Positions 16,104 to 24,134 of a DNA stretch of 64,000 nucleotides are shown here, one piece after another; positions within the stretch are counted from its first letter, which is position 1, and the number at the start of each line of letters is the position of its first letter. The notes below the pieces were generated by a model. It was not told the origin of the DNA, did not search any database, and saw nothing but the letters and a program-made list of their open reading frames with translations. This DNA comes from Austwickia sp. TVS 96-490-7B (GTDB lineage: Bacteria; Actinomycetota; Actinomycetes; Actinomycetales; Dermatophilaceae): the NCBI RefSeq assembly GCF_019331795.1, contig NZ_JAHPZL010000001.1:387748-451747 (forward strand). The letters are read 5' to 3'. The translations under genes were made by a program, and so were the position numbers.

Positions 16104-16150
16104 AAAGCAGCCCCTCGCCCTGATATCACGTCAAGGCGAGGGGCTGCTTT
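16104..16150. terminator. Perfect 16-bp terminator hairpin
   Basis: AAAGCAGCCCCTCGCC (16104-16119) pairs perfectly with 16135-16150; it ends in TTT on the plus strand and begins with AAA, so it can work both ways. It directly abuts the stop codon of the minus-strand remnant. Confidence 0.75.
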
Positions 16151-16372
16151 CATGTGACGAGGCGGCCGGTGCCGATATTGCGCCACCCGGTAGTGGTGCG
16201 CACCCAGGTCTGGTGTGGGATCGCCTCGACCTCGATCCTGCCGATGCGGGCGGTGGCGATCACTGGGGGACGCTGACGTCGAGGTGGGCGATGCGGGCGG
16301 TGGTGGTGGACACGGGGACGGACGCGCTGATGCGGCCGATCCGTGCGGTGCTTATGCTCCCGCCGTGGTGAT
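16150..16372 (-). pseudogene. C-terminal remnant of a repetitive, possibly phage-derived protein
   Basis: Read on the minus strand across two frames: STARIGRISASVPVSTTTA, RIAHLDVSVP, then one base out of frame IATARIGRIEVEAIPHQTW and RTTTGWRNIGTGRLVT. The recurring A-R-I-x-x-I/L-x-V-x-V/I-P unit looks like a small beta-repeat of the kind seen in phage tail-associated proteins. It has a frameshift near 16270 and is fused upstream to an IS1380 remnant. Confidence 0.4.
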
Positions 16373-16746
16373 GATCCCCCACTGCAGGCCGGACCGGTCA
16401 CCGAGGTTCTGGTTCTCGGTCGGGATGGTGCGGGAGATCGTGGCATCCGAGGCCACCAACCCGCAAAGGCCCGGCTCGGCCCGTAGCAAGACTGCATCCC
16501 GCGACAAGCATCTTCACCAGGTGCCAACGACACCGCCTCATCCAGCAGCACCTTCGCGGGATCGTGCCTGGCAGCTGGCTTACCCACGGACGCCTCACTC
16601 AGATACCGGTCGATGCCCGGGGCCCTCACCGTACGCGTCAACAACACCCCGCCCGCATGAGCCACCACAGGCACCGCCGCGGCATCGACTCCGATAGGCC
16701 GGTGAACAGTACGTGTGTGCGCCACTATCGGTTGAAAATCGCGCAC
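16373..16746 (-). pseudogene. IS1380-family transposase, N-terminal remnant
   Basis: Minus strand: VVAHAGGVLLTRTVR-like start, GIDRYLSEAS, ARHDPAKVLLDEAVSLA, then in another frame LRAEPGLCGLVASDATISRT. These are the conserved N-terminal blocks of IS1380 transposases (AHAGG-x-x-L, DPAKV-x-LD-x-AVSLA, LRAEP-x-LFG-x-VASD-x-T-x-SR), broken by at least one frameshift near 16475 and cut after about 120 codons. Confidence 0.7.
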
Positions 16747-16764
16747 AGGGATCAGCCATCAACG

Positions 16765-17517
16765 TCAACGGTCAAGTTGAAGGTGGGACCACGACGCACA
16801 TACCAATGCGGTGAATGCACCTGGCACTGCGAGTGCAAGAGCGAGTTGTGTGCTGGTCACGGCGGTCCCGCCGGACATGGCCCACAGCGCCGGCGCAGCC
16901 AGCGGCATCCAGCCTCCGGCTCCCGCGAGGGCGCCGACTTGGGCGATCACCACGAGTGCGACCGTGCATCCAACCGCGGCGAGCAGTGATCGGCTGAACG
17001 TCGCGACCCATGCGATCGGTACGGCGATTCCCGCGGAGAGCAAAGCCAGGACGAGTACCCGCCCAAGCGCGCCCCAGGTTTGACTGCTCGGCGGACCATA
17101 GGCGAGCGTGAGTCCGAGGACCAATACGCCTGCTGTGAGCGCGACACTGACAACGGTGGCCCATAGCGCGTAGACGGTGAGCTTGGCGAGGGCGATCCGG
17201 GTGCGGCTGACGGGCAGTGCGAACAGTCCCGTGACGGTGCCCTCCGTAAACTCGCGGCCGAACATCCAGGCCAGTACGATTCCGAAGCCGAGGATGCTGG
17301 CGACCGCGGTGATTTGGGCGGCTCCTGCGAGTAGGCCGTCCCAGTTCAAAGCTCCCGCAGGCCCAGCCTTCGAAATCAGTTCCGGGTTCCCACCCGCTAC
17401 GCCCGCGGTGATGCCGCCGAGCAGGGCAAGCATGCCGGCGACCACAGCCAGGGTGGCGATCACTCCGACCAGAGAGTGTGTCAGTTTCAGCGCCTCGACG
17501 CGCATAGCCGCTCTCAT
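16765..17517 (-). CDS. ABC-2 type transporter permease
   Basis: 250 residues with six membrane segments; between helices 2 and 3 is FGREFTEGTVTGLFALPVSR, the conserved cytosolic segment of ABC-2 exporters. It forms the membrane part of an exporter with the ATPase encoded immediately upstream; ATG 17517 overlaps the ATPase stop (ATGA). Downstream lie only IS remnants. Substrate unknown; the TetR in the same operon suggests a drug or lipid-like molecule. Confidence 0.85.
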   Translation of the reverse strand: MRAAMRVEALKLTHSLVGVIATLAVVAGMLALLGGITAGVAGGNPELISKAGPAGALNWDGLLAGAAQITAVASILGFGIVLAWMFGREFTEGTVTGLFALPVSRTRIALAKLTVYALWATVVSVALTAGVLVLGLTLAYGPPSSQTWGALGRVLVLALLSAGIAVPIAWVATFSRSLLAAVGCTVALVVIAQVGALAGAGGWMPLAAPALWAMSGGTAVTSTQLALALAVPGAFTALVCASWSHLQLDR

Positions 17518-18242
17518 CAGAGCACCTCGGAGGTTTGATTGTGCTCGTCGTCTTCTCGGATGCGCTCGAAGAAGACACGTTCGAGGTCGTGTCCAGTCGT
17601 GTCGAGCGACCCGATCAGTCGGCCCGTGTTCATCAGCAGCACGCGATCCGCGATCCGCGCCACCTCATCGAGATGGTGGCTGCTGACCAGGATTGACGCG
17701 CCCTCCCGTGCGCGCCTGATCAGTTCTTCGCGGAGCAGGATCACCGACGCAGGGTCAAGCGCGTTACTTGGCTCGTCCAGAACAATCAGCCGAGGATCGT
17801 GCTGCACCGCGGCCGCAAGGCCGACGCGTTGCCGGTTGCCTAGCGAAAGGTGACGAAACCTACGATCAGCGACCGGGGTGAGCCGCCACGTCTCGATGGC
17901 ACTGTGCACGCACTTGGGGTTTGCATCATGCAGGAGCGCGGCAAGGTGCAGGTTCTTCTTGACGGTCAGTTCGGGATAGGCCAAGGGCACCTCGATCAAC
18001 GCGCCCACTTGCGCCCACCGCGCGGCGGGTAGCTCACTCATCGGGTACCCGAGCACGCGCACCGTACCGGCCTGCGGACGGAGCATCCCGAGCGCGAGAC
18101 GCATCAGAGTTGTCTTGCCGGCACCGTTCAATCCGATAAGGGCGACCACTTCACCCGGCTCGACGGCGAACGTCAGGTCGGTCACGCCGGCGCCGCCGTG
18201 AAACACGCGGGTGACATTCTCGAAGGTGAGCATGTCACTCAC
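17517..18242 (-). CDS. ABC transporter ATP-binding protein
   Basis: 241 residues. Walker A GLNGAGKTT, signature LSLGNRQR (an LSLG variant of LSGGQ), Walker B LIVLDEPSNALDP and the switch His in VSSHHLDEVARIADRV. This is the single-domain ATPase type that partners ABC-2 permeases (bacitracin/antibiotic export class). Start ATG 18242 overlaps the TetR stop by 8 nt. The acidic C-terminus (REDDEHNQTSEVL) is short. Confidence 0.9.
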   Translation of the reverse strand: MSDMLTFENVTRVFHGGAGVTDLTFAVEPGEVVALIGLNGAGKTTLMRLALGMLRPQAGTVRVLGYPMSELPAARWAQVGALIEVPLAYPELTVKKNLHLAALLHDANPKCVHSAIETWRLTPVADRRFRHLSLGNRQRVGLAAAVQHDPRLIVLDEPSNALDPASVILLREELIRRAREGASILVSSHHLDEVARIADRVLLMNTGRLIGSLDTTGHDLERVFFERIREDDEHNQTSEVL

Positions 18243-18780
18243 CGCCTAGCACATCTAGGGCGGAACTGAGGGCGGCGTCCAGCGGGTCCTGCTCCGACTG
18301 CGCCCAATCCAGCAGAGCCGTGCTCAGTCCTGCGAGTACCGCGGTTACCGCGACCCTCGCCTGCGCCTCGGGCACGCCACGATCGACCAAGGCGACCGTC
18401 AACGCAGCAGCAGTGTCGTTGCTGTTGCGTTCGATAGCACCCCGCAAAGCCGGAGTCTGCGCCACGATCCGCAGCAGGTCGCGCAGCTCCCGGGCGCTCT
18501 CCGCATCGACATGCACCCACGCTTGCCGGATGCCTTGCACTAACGCGTGCATCGGGGGCTCGGGTGCTGGACGTGCTCGCACCGCCTCCGCCATCAGCGG
18601 ATCGAACGGGTCAGCAAGTAACAGTGCATCCTTCGTCGGGAAGTGTCGAAATAGCGTCATTTCGCTCACTCCGGCACGCTCCGCGACGTGAGCGGTTGTT
18701 GTCGCCTCATACCCGCGCTCAGTGAACAAAGCGAATGCCGCTCGCTTGAGCGCCTGGTGCGTCTGGTCCCATCGACCCAT
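18235..18780 (-). CDS. TetR-family transcriptional regulator
   Basis: 181 residues. N-terminal HTH: ALKRAAFALFTERGYEATTT, HVAERAGVSEMTLFRHFPTK. The C-terminal helical domain binds an unknown ligand. It is first in a TetR-ATPase-permease operon with overlapping genes, so it most likely represses its own operon and the exporter by binding the palindrome at 18790-18802. Confidence 0.88.
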   Translation of the reverse strand: MGRWDQTHQALKRAAFALFTERGYEATTTAHVAERAGVSEMTLFRHFPTKDALLLADPFDPLMAEAVRARPAPEPPMHALVQGIRQAWVHVDAESARELRDLLRIVAQTPALRGAIERNSNDTAAALTVALVDRGVPEAQARVAVTAVLAGLSTALLDWAQSEQDPLDAALSSALDVLGGE

Positions 18781-18789
18781 GCCTCAAAT

Positions 18790-18802
18790 GTTAGTAACTA
18801 AC
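18790..18802. promoter_or_regulatory. Candidate TetR operator
   Basis: GTTAGTAACTAAC is a perfect 6-1-6 inverted repeat starting 10 nt upstream of the tetR start codon, in AT-rich sequence suitable for a promoter. The TTAGT-N-ACTAA form is common for TetR-type autoregulators. Confidence 0.65.
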
Positions 18803-19336
18803 TATTTGGATGCAAGCCCGCGTCGAAGGGCCGCTCGGCACATCATCCGGTGGGAGTCCGCCCACGAGCAGGTCGGTGTCGGCGATGTGATTCAGTCGCC
18901 AGGACGGCCATCGTCTGACTGCCGGCAGCGAGCACGCTCCGACGCGCCGGAAGCAGTGTGCCGAACTCGCACTGCTCGGCCATGATCATCCACTCCAGCA
19001 ACGTCGCAATGCTCAATGTTTTTCCACTCCGAAGTCACTGACGAGGTGCGGAATCGTCTGCAGCCATTAAAAGGGGAGCAGTCTGCGATTCGCTGAGACA
19101 GATGCTCATCAAGACGGTCATCACCAATGGCGCGAGCCCGTCCCGCGGGGTGTTCTACTTGCAAATCCAGGAATGAGTCGAGAAAGCCAAGTGTGGATAC
19201 GACGTTTAAACGCTGCGTCAGCATAGACGTCAGCCGCTGGGCGAAGAGGGAAAGAGAAGGGGGTGATATCCCCGCAGCTCGTATGCCGAAGGTCAGCTCT
19301 GTCAAGGCAGCCAAGCCACAGTGCTAGCATCACGGC
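18803..19336. other. Intergenic stretch without a supported gene
   Basis: About 530 bp. Several overlapping frames exist on both strands (longest on the minus strand 18892-19314), but none has a ribosome site plus recognisable sequence, and the segment lies among decayed genes. Probably debris. Confidence 0.4.
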
Positions 19337-19516
19337 ATGTCTACGCGCGCATGGAAATTGGCTGGAGGGGTGGCCTTGATCGCGCTGAGCGTGGGCCTTT
19401 TTGTTGCGGGATTCGTTCGACAGCGCAGCATCACCGGAGTGGTGGCGGCAGCGTTCTCGTGGGGGGCTTTTTTGGTGTGGAGTAGCAGCCGACCTGTTGA
19501 TCGCAACGAGGATTAG
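19337..19516 (+). CDS. Small two-helix membrane protein, 59 aa
   Basis: ATG 19337 to TAG 19514. MSTRAWKLAGGVALIALSVG opens a first membrane segment; a short loop with Arg-Gln-Arg-Ser follows, then a second segment ending in WGAFLVWSSS and the tail RPVDRNED. Positive-inside topology suggests both ends may be cytosolic. No family recognised and no strong ribosome site. Two clean helices with sensible flanks favour a real gene. Confidence 0.45.
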   Translation: MSTRAWKLAGGVALIALSVGLFVAGFVRQRSITGVVAAAFSWGAFLVWSSSRPVDRNED

Positions 19517-19568
19517 CCAAAACGCCAGTCCCGGTCACACGGTTGGTGGCTCCTGCCGCACTGTCACG

Positions 19569-19594
19569 CCAAGAGCCAAGAGCCAAGAGCCAAG
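19569..19594. repeat. Heptanucleotide tandem repeat
   Basis: CCAAGAG repeated 3.7 times without mismatch in non-coding sequence. Confidence 0.85.
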
Positions 19595-19685
19595 CATCTG
19601 ACGGTGTGACAGGCACCTCACCAGACGCACACGGGGTAGGGGGCGCGGCTGGAGTCGGTGCCAGGAAGTAAGGACACACTCACTC

Positions 19686-19708
19686 TTGACATATGCGCGA
19701 TTGCGCAT
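19686..19708 (+). promoter_or_regulatory. Promoter -35 and operator of the arsR-metallothionein unit
   Basis: TTGACA at 19686 is followed 1 nt later by the inverted repeat ATGCGC-GATT-GCGCAT (19693-19708), located 17 nt before the arsR start. The operator lies where the core promoter spacer should be, fitting repression by an ArsR/SmtB dimer that is relieved by metal. Confidence 0.6.
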
Positions 19709-19724
19709 GCATTGTGGAGGGGTG

Positions 19725-20075
19725 ATGGTCGAGAGGCAGCAGCCACGGAGTCATTGGGTCGCCACTGGGGACCTGTTCAAGTGTCTCTCAGCGCCGTTGA
19801 GGATCGGCATCATCGAGCTGTTGGTGACGAAGCCACACACTGTCACCGCGCTCGTCGACGCCTTGGGAGTCCCGCAACCCTTGGTGTCACAGCACCTGCG
19901 CGTCCTGCGCCAGCACTGCCTGGTGGAGGCCGAACGCAACGGGCGAGAGATGCATTACCGCCTGATGGACGAGCACATCGCCCACATCGTGCGTGATGCC
20001 GTCGCCCATACCGCTGAGCACAACCACCCCGCTGTTCCTGATCACCGAGAGATCACTGGAGAGGATCAACCATGA
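19725..20075 (+). CDS. ArsR/SmtB-family metal-sensing repressor
   Basis: 116 residues. Winged HTH: FKCLSAPLRIGIIELLV, LVDALGVPQPLVSQHLRVLR and AERNGREMHYRL. In the last helix, DEHIAHIVRDAVAHTAEH places D, H, H and E at spacing i, i+2, i+13, i+16, the alpha-5 site that binds Zn(II) in SmtB/CzrA-type sensors; there is no CVC motif for arsenic. Start ATG 19725 has GGAGG 4 nt upstream. The stop codon overlaps the ATG of the Cys-rich gene. Expected to repress this two-gene unit until zinc (or a similar ion) is in excess. Confidence 0.85.
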   Translation: MVERQQPRSHWVATGDLFKCLSAPLRIGIIELLVTKPHTVTALVDALGVPQPLVSQHLRVLRQHCLVEAERNGREMHYRLMDEHIAHIVRDAVAHTAEHNHPAVPDHREITGEDQP

Positions 20076-20386
20076 GCCACACGCTCGCCGAGCCCCACAC
20101 CGACCACACCCACGGCGCTGACTGCGGTCACCAGGCCATCGTCCACGAGGACCACGTCGACTACCTGCACGACGGTCACGCTCACAAGATCCACGGGGAC
20201 CACGTCGACGAGTGTGACACCTGCCAGTGCGGCAACTGCTCAGACCTGTGCGCCACCTGCGACTGCACCGACTGCAAGTGCCCCACCTGCAACCACAACA
20301 CCTGCCAGTGCGGCAACTGCTCCGACTCGTGCGCTAACTGCGAGTGCACCGAGTGCAGCTGCCCCACCTGCAAGCACGCCGCCTGA
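20072..20386 (+). CDS. His-rich plus Cys-rich metallothionein-like protein
   Basis: 104 residues with 20 Cys and about 17 His. Residues 1-48 form a His/Asp-rich part with HTHGADCGH, HEDHVDYLHDGHAHK and HGDHVDEC. Residues 50-101 hold two related 23-residue Cys modules, CQCGNCSDLCATC and CQCGNCSDSCANC, each continued by C-x-C-T-x-C-x-C-P-T-C. The spacing of C-x-C and C-x-x-C pairs is that of metallothioneins. Coupling (ATGA) to a zinc-type ArsR sensor indicates a metal-buffering role in the cytoplasm. The His-rich part resembles a short stand-alone family of unknown function; the fusion is unusual. Confidence 0.75.
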   Translation: MSHTLAEPHTDHTHGADCGHQAIVHEDHVDYLHDGHAHKIHGDHVDECDTCQCGNCSDLCATCDCTDCKCPTCNHNTCQCGNCSDSCANCECTECSCPTCKHAA

Positions 20387-20426
20387 CAGCGAGCGCTGTC
20401 GCGCGTCTCATAGTGAGACACCTCTG

Positions 20427-20458
20427 GAGAGGACCTGCCAGACATGGCGGGTCCTCTC
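20427..20458. terminator. Terminator between the metallothionein and HAD genes
   Basis: 13-bp stem (20427-20439 with 20446-20458, one G-U), 6-nt loop, followed by TATAT; it separates convergent genes. A smaller perfect repeat GTCTCA-TAG-TGAGAC lies just before it at 20405-20419. Confidence 0.7.
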
Positions 20459-20471
20459 TATATCGCACCGG

Positions 20472-21194
20472 TCAGGGGCGTCGACGTACCCCTGCTTGTA
20501 GCTGTTGCAGCAGCTCCTCCGGGTCGTCCACTACCGCGACGGCGTCACCCCACTCTGCTGGTTCGCCGTAACCCCAGCTCACCGCGATGGTGGGGAGGTC
20601 ATGCGCGGCGGCACCGGTGATGTCATGATGCCGGTCGCCGACCATCACGGCAGCGGAGATGTCCACCTCGGCTTGGATCAGCGCGGACAGTGCCGCGCCC
20701 ACTACGGCGTCCTTCGATCCGGTGGTCTCGTCTTGGGGTGATCCACACACCGCGACGAAGCAGTCGCTGACACCGTACGACGCGATCACTTCCTGAGCCA
20801 TCCATTCGACCTTTGATGTGGCCACAGCCAGTGGCATGCCTTCACGGTGTAAATCCCGGATGACGTCTAGCATTCCGTCGTACGGCGGCGTCGACGCTAA
20901 CCGCGACCGCAATAACGAGCGGTACTGCGTGACCACCTCGGGGATCTCCGGTTCTGGCACCCCCACCAAGTCACGCAAGGTCACCCCAAGGGGAGGGCCC
21001 ACCACCTGCCGGGTCTGGTTGGCTGCTAGTCCTGGCCAGCCCCGGGAGGTGAGGACTTCGTCGAGTGTCGACGTAATCACTGCCCCTGAATCACTGATGG
21101 TGCCATCCAGATCGAACAAGACCGCAGTGACCGGCACGGGGGTGTGAGACAGCACAGGCATCCTCTTTCGCAGGCATGTATCAGGAATGACCAT
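20472..21194 (-). CDS. HAD-superfamily phosphatase (Gph/PGP-like)
   Basis: 240 residues as the longest frame. Motif I AVLFDLDGTISDSG (nucleophile Asp), motif II LAVATSK, motif III Lys in TTGSKDAV, motif IV VMVGDRHHD. The helical cap between motifs I and II makes it subfamily IA, the class of phosphoglycolate and similar sugar-phosphate phosphatases. Start uncertain: ATG 21194 (GGGGG upstream), ATG 21161, or GTG 21155, which has AAAGAGG at ideal spacing. The substrate cannot be told. Confidence 0.8.
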   Translation of the reverse strand: MVIPDTCLRKRMPVLSHTPVPVTAVLFDLDGTISDSGAVITSTLDEVLTSRGWPGLAANQTRQVVGPPLGVTLRDLVGVPEPEIPEVVTQYRSLLRSRLASTPPYDGMLDVIRDLHREGMPLAVATSKVEWMAQEVIASYGVSDCFVAVCGSPQDETTGSKDAVVGAALSALIQAEVDISAAVMVGDRHHDITGAAAHDLPTIAVSWGYGEPAEWGDAVAVVDDPEELLQQLQAGVRRRP

Positions 21195-21257
21195 GATGCC
21201 CCCGACAAGACATGGTGCAGCCCCCGCCCAGATGGGACGAGGGCTGCACCGCCTGGA

Positions 21258-22130
21258 TCAGAACGTCTTCTTCTCCGGGTCGTCTTTTTCCGATTTCTGG
21301 CTCATCACCTGGGTCGGCTTGGTTTCCGGGTCGCTGCTCTGAATGGTCGGCAGGACCTCGGTGCCAGCGACCGGCGTCTGCTCCTCCACCGCAGGGGTGG
21401 TGTAGCTCACCGGGCTGCTGTACGGCGTGTAGGAGCTGCTGTGCTCGCTCAGCGTGCTGAACGTGGTGGTCTCCGCCGTCGCTGCTGACTCGGCCGCCGG
21501 AGCTGCCGGGGTGCTGTACGGCGTGTAGGAGCTGCTGTGCTCGCTCAGTGCGCTGAACGTGGTGGTCTGCGCAGGCGCTGGGGCTGCGGCGGGTTCCTCG
21601 GTCACCGCAGGTGCCTCCGGCTCGGTGACTGCTGCCACCGGCGCGGGGGTTTCCACGGCAGGAGAAGCTGCCACGGGAGCCACCGTGGATTCCCGACCGG
21701 TGGTCGGAGGGACGTACGGGTCAGCCAACGGGCGTGCCCACGGGTCATCCGCCGGAGCGGCTTTCTTGGAGACGTACCAGGCGATGCCGCCAGCGACCGT
21801 TGCTAGGCACACAGCGGTCATCAGGCCGCGGCCGCGGCGACGCTTCTTCGGGGCGGCCGGAGTTCCGGACGTCACTGCGGCGACAACGTCCTGTGCGCGG
21901 TGAGCCACCTGCGAGCCGTGACATTTTTTCTTGGCTTTTTTGGTCATTTTTGCGACATCAGCTTTGGCGACCGCGTCAGACACGGCGTCCACCACATGGC
22001 TGGTGGCTTCGCTGACCTTGGGGAGCACATCGGACTCCAGTCGAGCCTTTGCCTCCTCCAACTTGGGGGCGACAGCCGCAACGGCCGACGCCTTCCCGGC
22101 AGCGACCTTCTTCTTCTTGCACTTGAACAC
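21258..22130 (-). CDS. DUF5324-like single-pass protein with Ser/Tyr repeats
   Basis: 290 residues. Lys/Ala/Val-rich amphipathic N-terminus (residues 1-95, KLEEAKARLESDVLPKVSEA), a basic KKRRRGRG run, one membrane segment (GLMTAVCLATVAGGIAWYVS), then a Pro/Ala/Glu-rich extracytoplasmic part. The tail holds two copies of a SEHSSSYTPYS unit (TTTFSALSEHSSSYTPYS and TTTFSTLSEHSSSYTPYS). N-terminal layout resembles DUF5324-type proteins found near the cyclophilin/crgA region of Actinobacteria. Function unknown; the Thr/Ser-rich tail could be a target of the kinases encoded nearby (inference). Confidence 0.6.
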   Translation of the reverse strand: MFKCKKKKVAAGKASAVAAVAPKLEEAKARLESDVLPKVSEATSHVVDAVSDAVAKADVAKMTKKAKKKCHGSQVAHRAQDVVAAVTSGTPAAPKKRRRGRGLMTAVCLATVAGGIAWYVSKKAAPADDPWARPLADPYVPPTTGRESTVAPVAASPAVETPAPVAAVTEPEAPAVTEEPAAAPAPAQTTTFSALSEHSSSYTPYSTPAAPAAESAATAETTTFSTLSEHSSSYTPYSSPVSYTTPAVEEQTPVAGTEVLPTIQSSDPETKPTQVMSQKSEKDDPEKKTF

Positions 22131-22386
22131 GGCACTCCTCGCTCTCTGGCCGGTACGTCACGGCCTCGCCGGGCACGTCATGGGTGACGTGTCCACATCC
22201 TGTAACACGCCCCACCATGCCGCTCAGTGCCCATCCTGCCGTGAGACATGCGCAGGCCGCCAACGAGGGCACAGATGGAATTATCTTTTCATGCCGGAGG
22301 TTTCGTGCATGCCGGACTCGACCAGGGGTGCGCGACCGCGGATGTCGCACCATGACGGTCACGACAGACATGGGAGGATGACGGAC

Positions 22387-22905
22387 ATGAACGTCACGTT
22401 GCACACCAACCACGGCGACATCGACGTCGTCCTCTTCCCCGACCACGCGCCGAAGACGGTCGACAACTTCGTCGGACTGGCCAAGGGCACCAAGGAATAC
22501 AAGGACGACGCGGGCCGGACCAACCCGACCCCGTACTTCGACGGATTGACCTTCCACCGGATCATTCCTGGCTTCATGATCCAGGGCGGATGTCCTCTCG
22601 GCGAGGGATTCGGTGGCCCCGGATACACCTTCGATGACGAGATCAGCCCGGACAAGACCTTCGGTTCGGCGTACGTGCTGGCCATGGCGAACGCTGGCAA
22701 GCGCGGTGGGCGCGGCACCAACGGAAGCCAGTTCTTCATCACTGTCGCTCCGACCGCCTGGTTGCAGGGCAAGCACACGATCTTCGGTGAGGTCGCCGAC
22801 GACGCCAGCCGCAAGGTCGTCGACGCTATCGCTGCTGTCCGCACCGGTGGCGGCGACAAGCCCGTCGAGCCCGTCGTGATCGAAAGGGTCACTGTCTCGG
22901 AGTGA
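22387..22905 (+). CDS. Cyclophilin-type peptidylprolyl cis-trans isomerase
   Basis: 172 residues. Cyclophilin signatures: APKTVDNFVGLAKG, FDGLTFHRIIPGFMIQGG (active-site Arg in FHRIIPGFMIQ), LAMANAGKRGGRGTNGSQFF and HTIFGEV. It accelerates proline isomerisation during folding; no signal peptide, so cytoplasmic. GGGAGG abuts an upstream ATG (22378) but is 9 nt from ATG 22387, which I take as the start. Conserved neighbour of rhomboid and crgA in Actinobacteria. Confidence 0.93.
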   Translation: MNVTLHTNHGDIDVVLFPDHAPKTVDNFVGLAKGTKEYKDDAGRTNPTPYFDGLTFHRIIPGFMIQGGCPLGEGFGGPGYTFDDEISPDKTFGSAYVLAMANAGKRGGRGTNGSQFFITVAPTAWLQGKHTIFGEVADDASRKVVDAIAAVRTGGGDKPVEPVVIERVTVSE

Positions 22906-22986
22906 CGTGCACATCCGTCGACATGACCTGTCGACGGGTCCATCCACGACGAGCGCCTCAGCTGTGAGGCCTCGCCGTGACCGGTC

Positions 22987-23019
22987 GACGACGCCTCCCG
23001 GGCTCCGGGGGGCGTCGTC
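22987..23019. terminator. Terminator after cyclophilin
   Basis: 13-bp stem GACGACGCCTCCC/GGGGGGCGTCGTC (one G-T) with 7-nt loop. Confidence 0.65.
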
Positions 23020-23103
23020 CGTCCACGGGCCAACCGCCACGACGGAGCTCGCCCAGGGCTTAGCTCGGTTGGGCGTTCAGGACGAGGAGGAACCAGGAAA
23101 ACC

Positions 23104-24069
23104 ATGGATTACGGTGCCCCACGACCAGTAGACGGTCCTCGTTGTCCCCGCCACCCCGACACTGTCACCTATGTGACCTGCCAACGGTGTGGCAGACCCA
23201 CGTGCCCTTCCTGCCAGCGCCCAGCGTCCGTGGGGGTGCACTGCACGGACTGTGTTGCCGCAGCACATCGCAACCGGCCCCCCGCCGTACGTCGCGCTTT
23301 GCGGGCTCACGACCAACCCTGGGTGACCTACGGGATGATCGCCCTGATCAGCGTGATCTATCTGGGACAGTTGGCATCAGACGAGGTCACCGCCACGTTG
23401 GCATTGGTGCCGCTGTTGTCGTGGCATGAACCGTGGCGCTTGGTGACGAATGCCTTAGTCCACGACCCGAACTTCCCGCTGCACATCATCGGAAACGTCC
23501 TGCTTCTGGTGTTGCTTGGTCGGGCTGTTGAACCCGCTTTAGGCAAACTCCGCTACGCCATGATGTGTCTGATCAGCGCATTGGGTGGCACGGTCGGCGT
23601 GTTGTGGACGACAAGCCCGCCGGAAGGAGTGAGATTCACTGATACCGGCTGGATCTCCACTTATCTCGGCATTTCCACAGTCGGCTACGGGATCATGTGT
23701 GCCTTGTTGATCCTGGAAATCAGGCGTCGCGGGGAAGTGCGCAGCATCGCCGTGCTCATCATGATCAACGTCGCTTTTTCATTGACAGTGTCGAACATCT
23801 CCTGGCAGGGGCATCTCGGCGGGGGGATGGCCGGCCTGCTCGCCACCTGGGTGTTCACTAGGCCATCCACGTCGCGGCAACCTGGAGGGTCAGGTACGAC
23901 GATTTTTCGGCGGATCATCTCGGACACCACCGGCACTGTGGTCGCCCAGGGCTTGTCCGAATTGGGGTGGACCCTGGTGTGGACGATCTTGATGGTCGGT
24001 CTGCTCGGGGCGGCTGTGGTCGGACGCTACGCCTTGGTCGCGCCGCTGTGGGGTGGGTTCGGGGTGTAA
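23104..24069 (+). CDS. Rhomboid-family intramembrane protease with N-terminal Cys-rich domain
   Basis: 321 residues. N-terminal 60 residues contain C-x-x-H and paired C-x-x-C (CPRHPD, CQRCGRPTCPSCQRP, CTDCV), a B-box-like zinc-binding domain. Six membrane segments follow. Expected rhomboid landmarks: HIIGN (H-x-x-x-N of helix 2) and WQGHLGGGMAG (catalytic His in helix 6). The nucleophile motif, usually GASG, appears as GIST: the Ser is kept but the following Gly is Thr. AGGAGGAACCAGG precedes the ATG. Cleaves within membrane segments of substrates that are not known here; activity needs testing because of the motif change. Confidence 0.85.
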   Translation: MDYGAPRPVDGPRCPRHPDTVTYVTCQRCGRPTCPSCQRPASVGVHCTDCVAAAHRNRPPAVRRALRAHDQPWVTYGMIALISVIYLGQLASDEVTATLALVPLLSWHEPWRLVTNALVHDPNFPLHIIGNVLLLVLLGRAVEPALGKLRYAMMCLISALGGTVGVLWTTSPPEGVRFTDTGWISTYLGISTVGYGIMCALLILEIRRRGEVRSIAVLIMINVAFSLTVSNISWQGHLGGGMAGLLATWVFTRPSTSRQPGGSGTTIFRRIISDTTGTVVAQGLSELGWTLVWTILMVGLLGAAVVGRYALVAPLWGGFGV

Positions 24070-24134
24070 CTAGAGGTGCCGACCTTGCTGGTGTACGTCG
24101 GTACTCGCCGTCATAGGGGGCAGCCCACCAAGAG

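Noticed and set aside
18892..19314. 140-aa minus-strand frame
   Set aside because: No ribosome site, no recognisable sequence, and the opposite strand is equally open; surrounded by debris.
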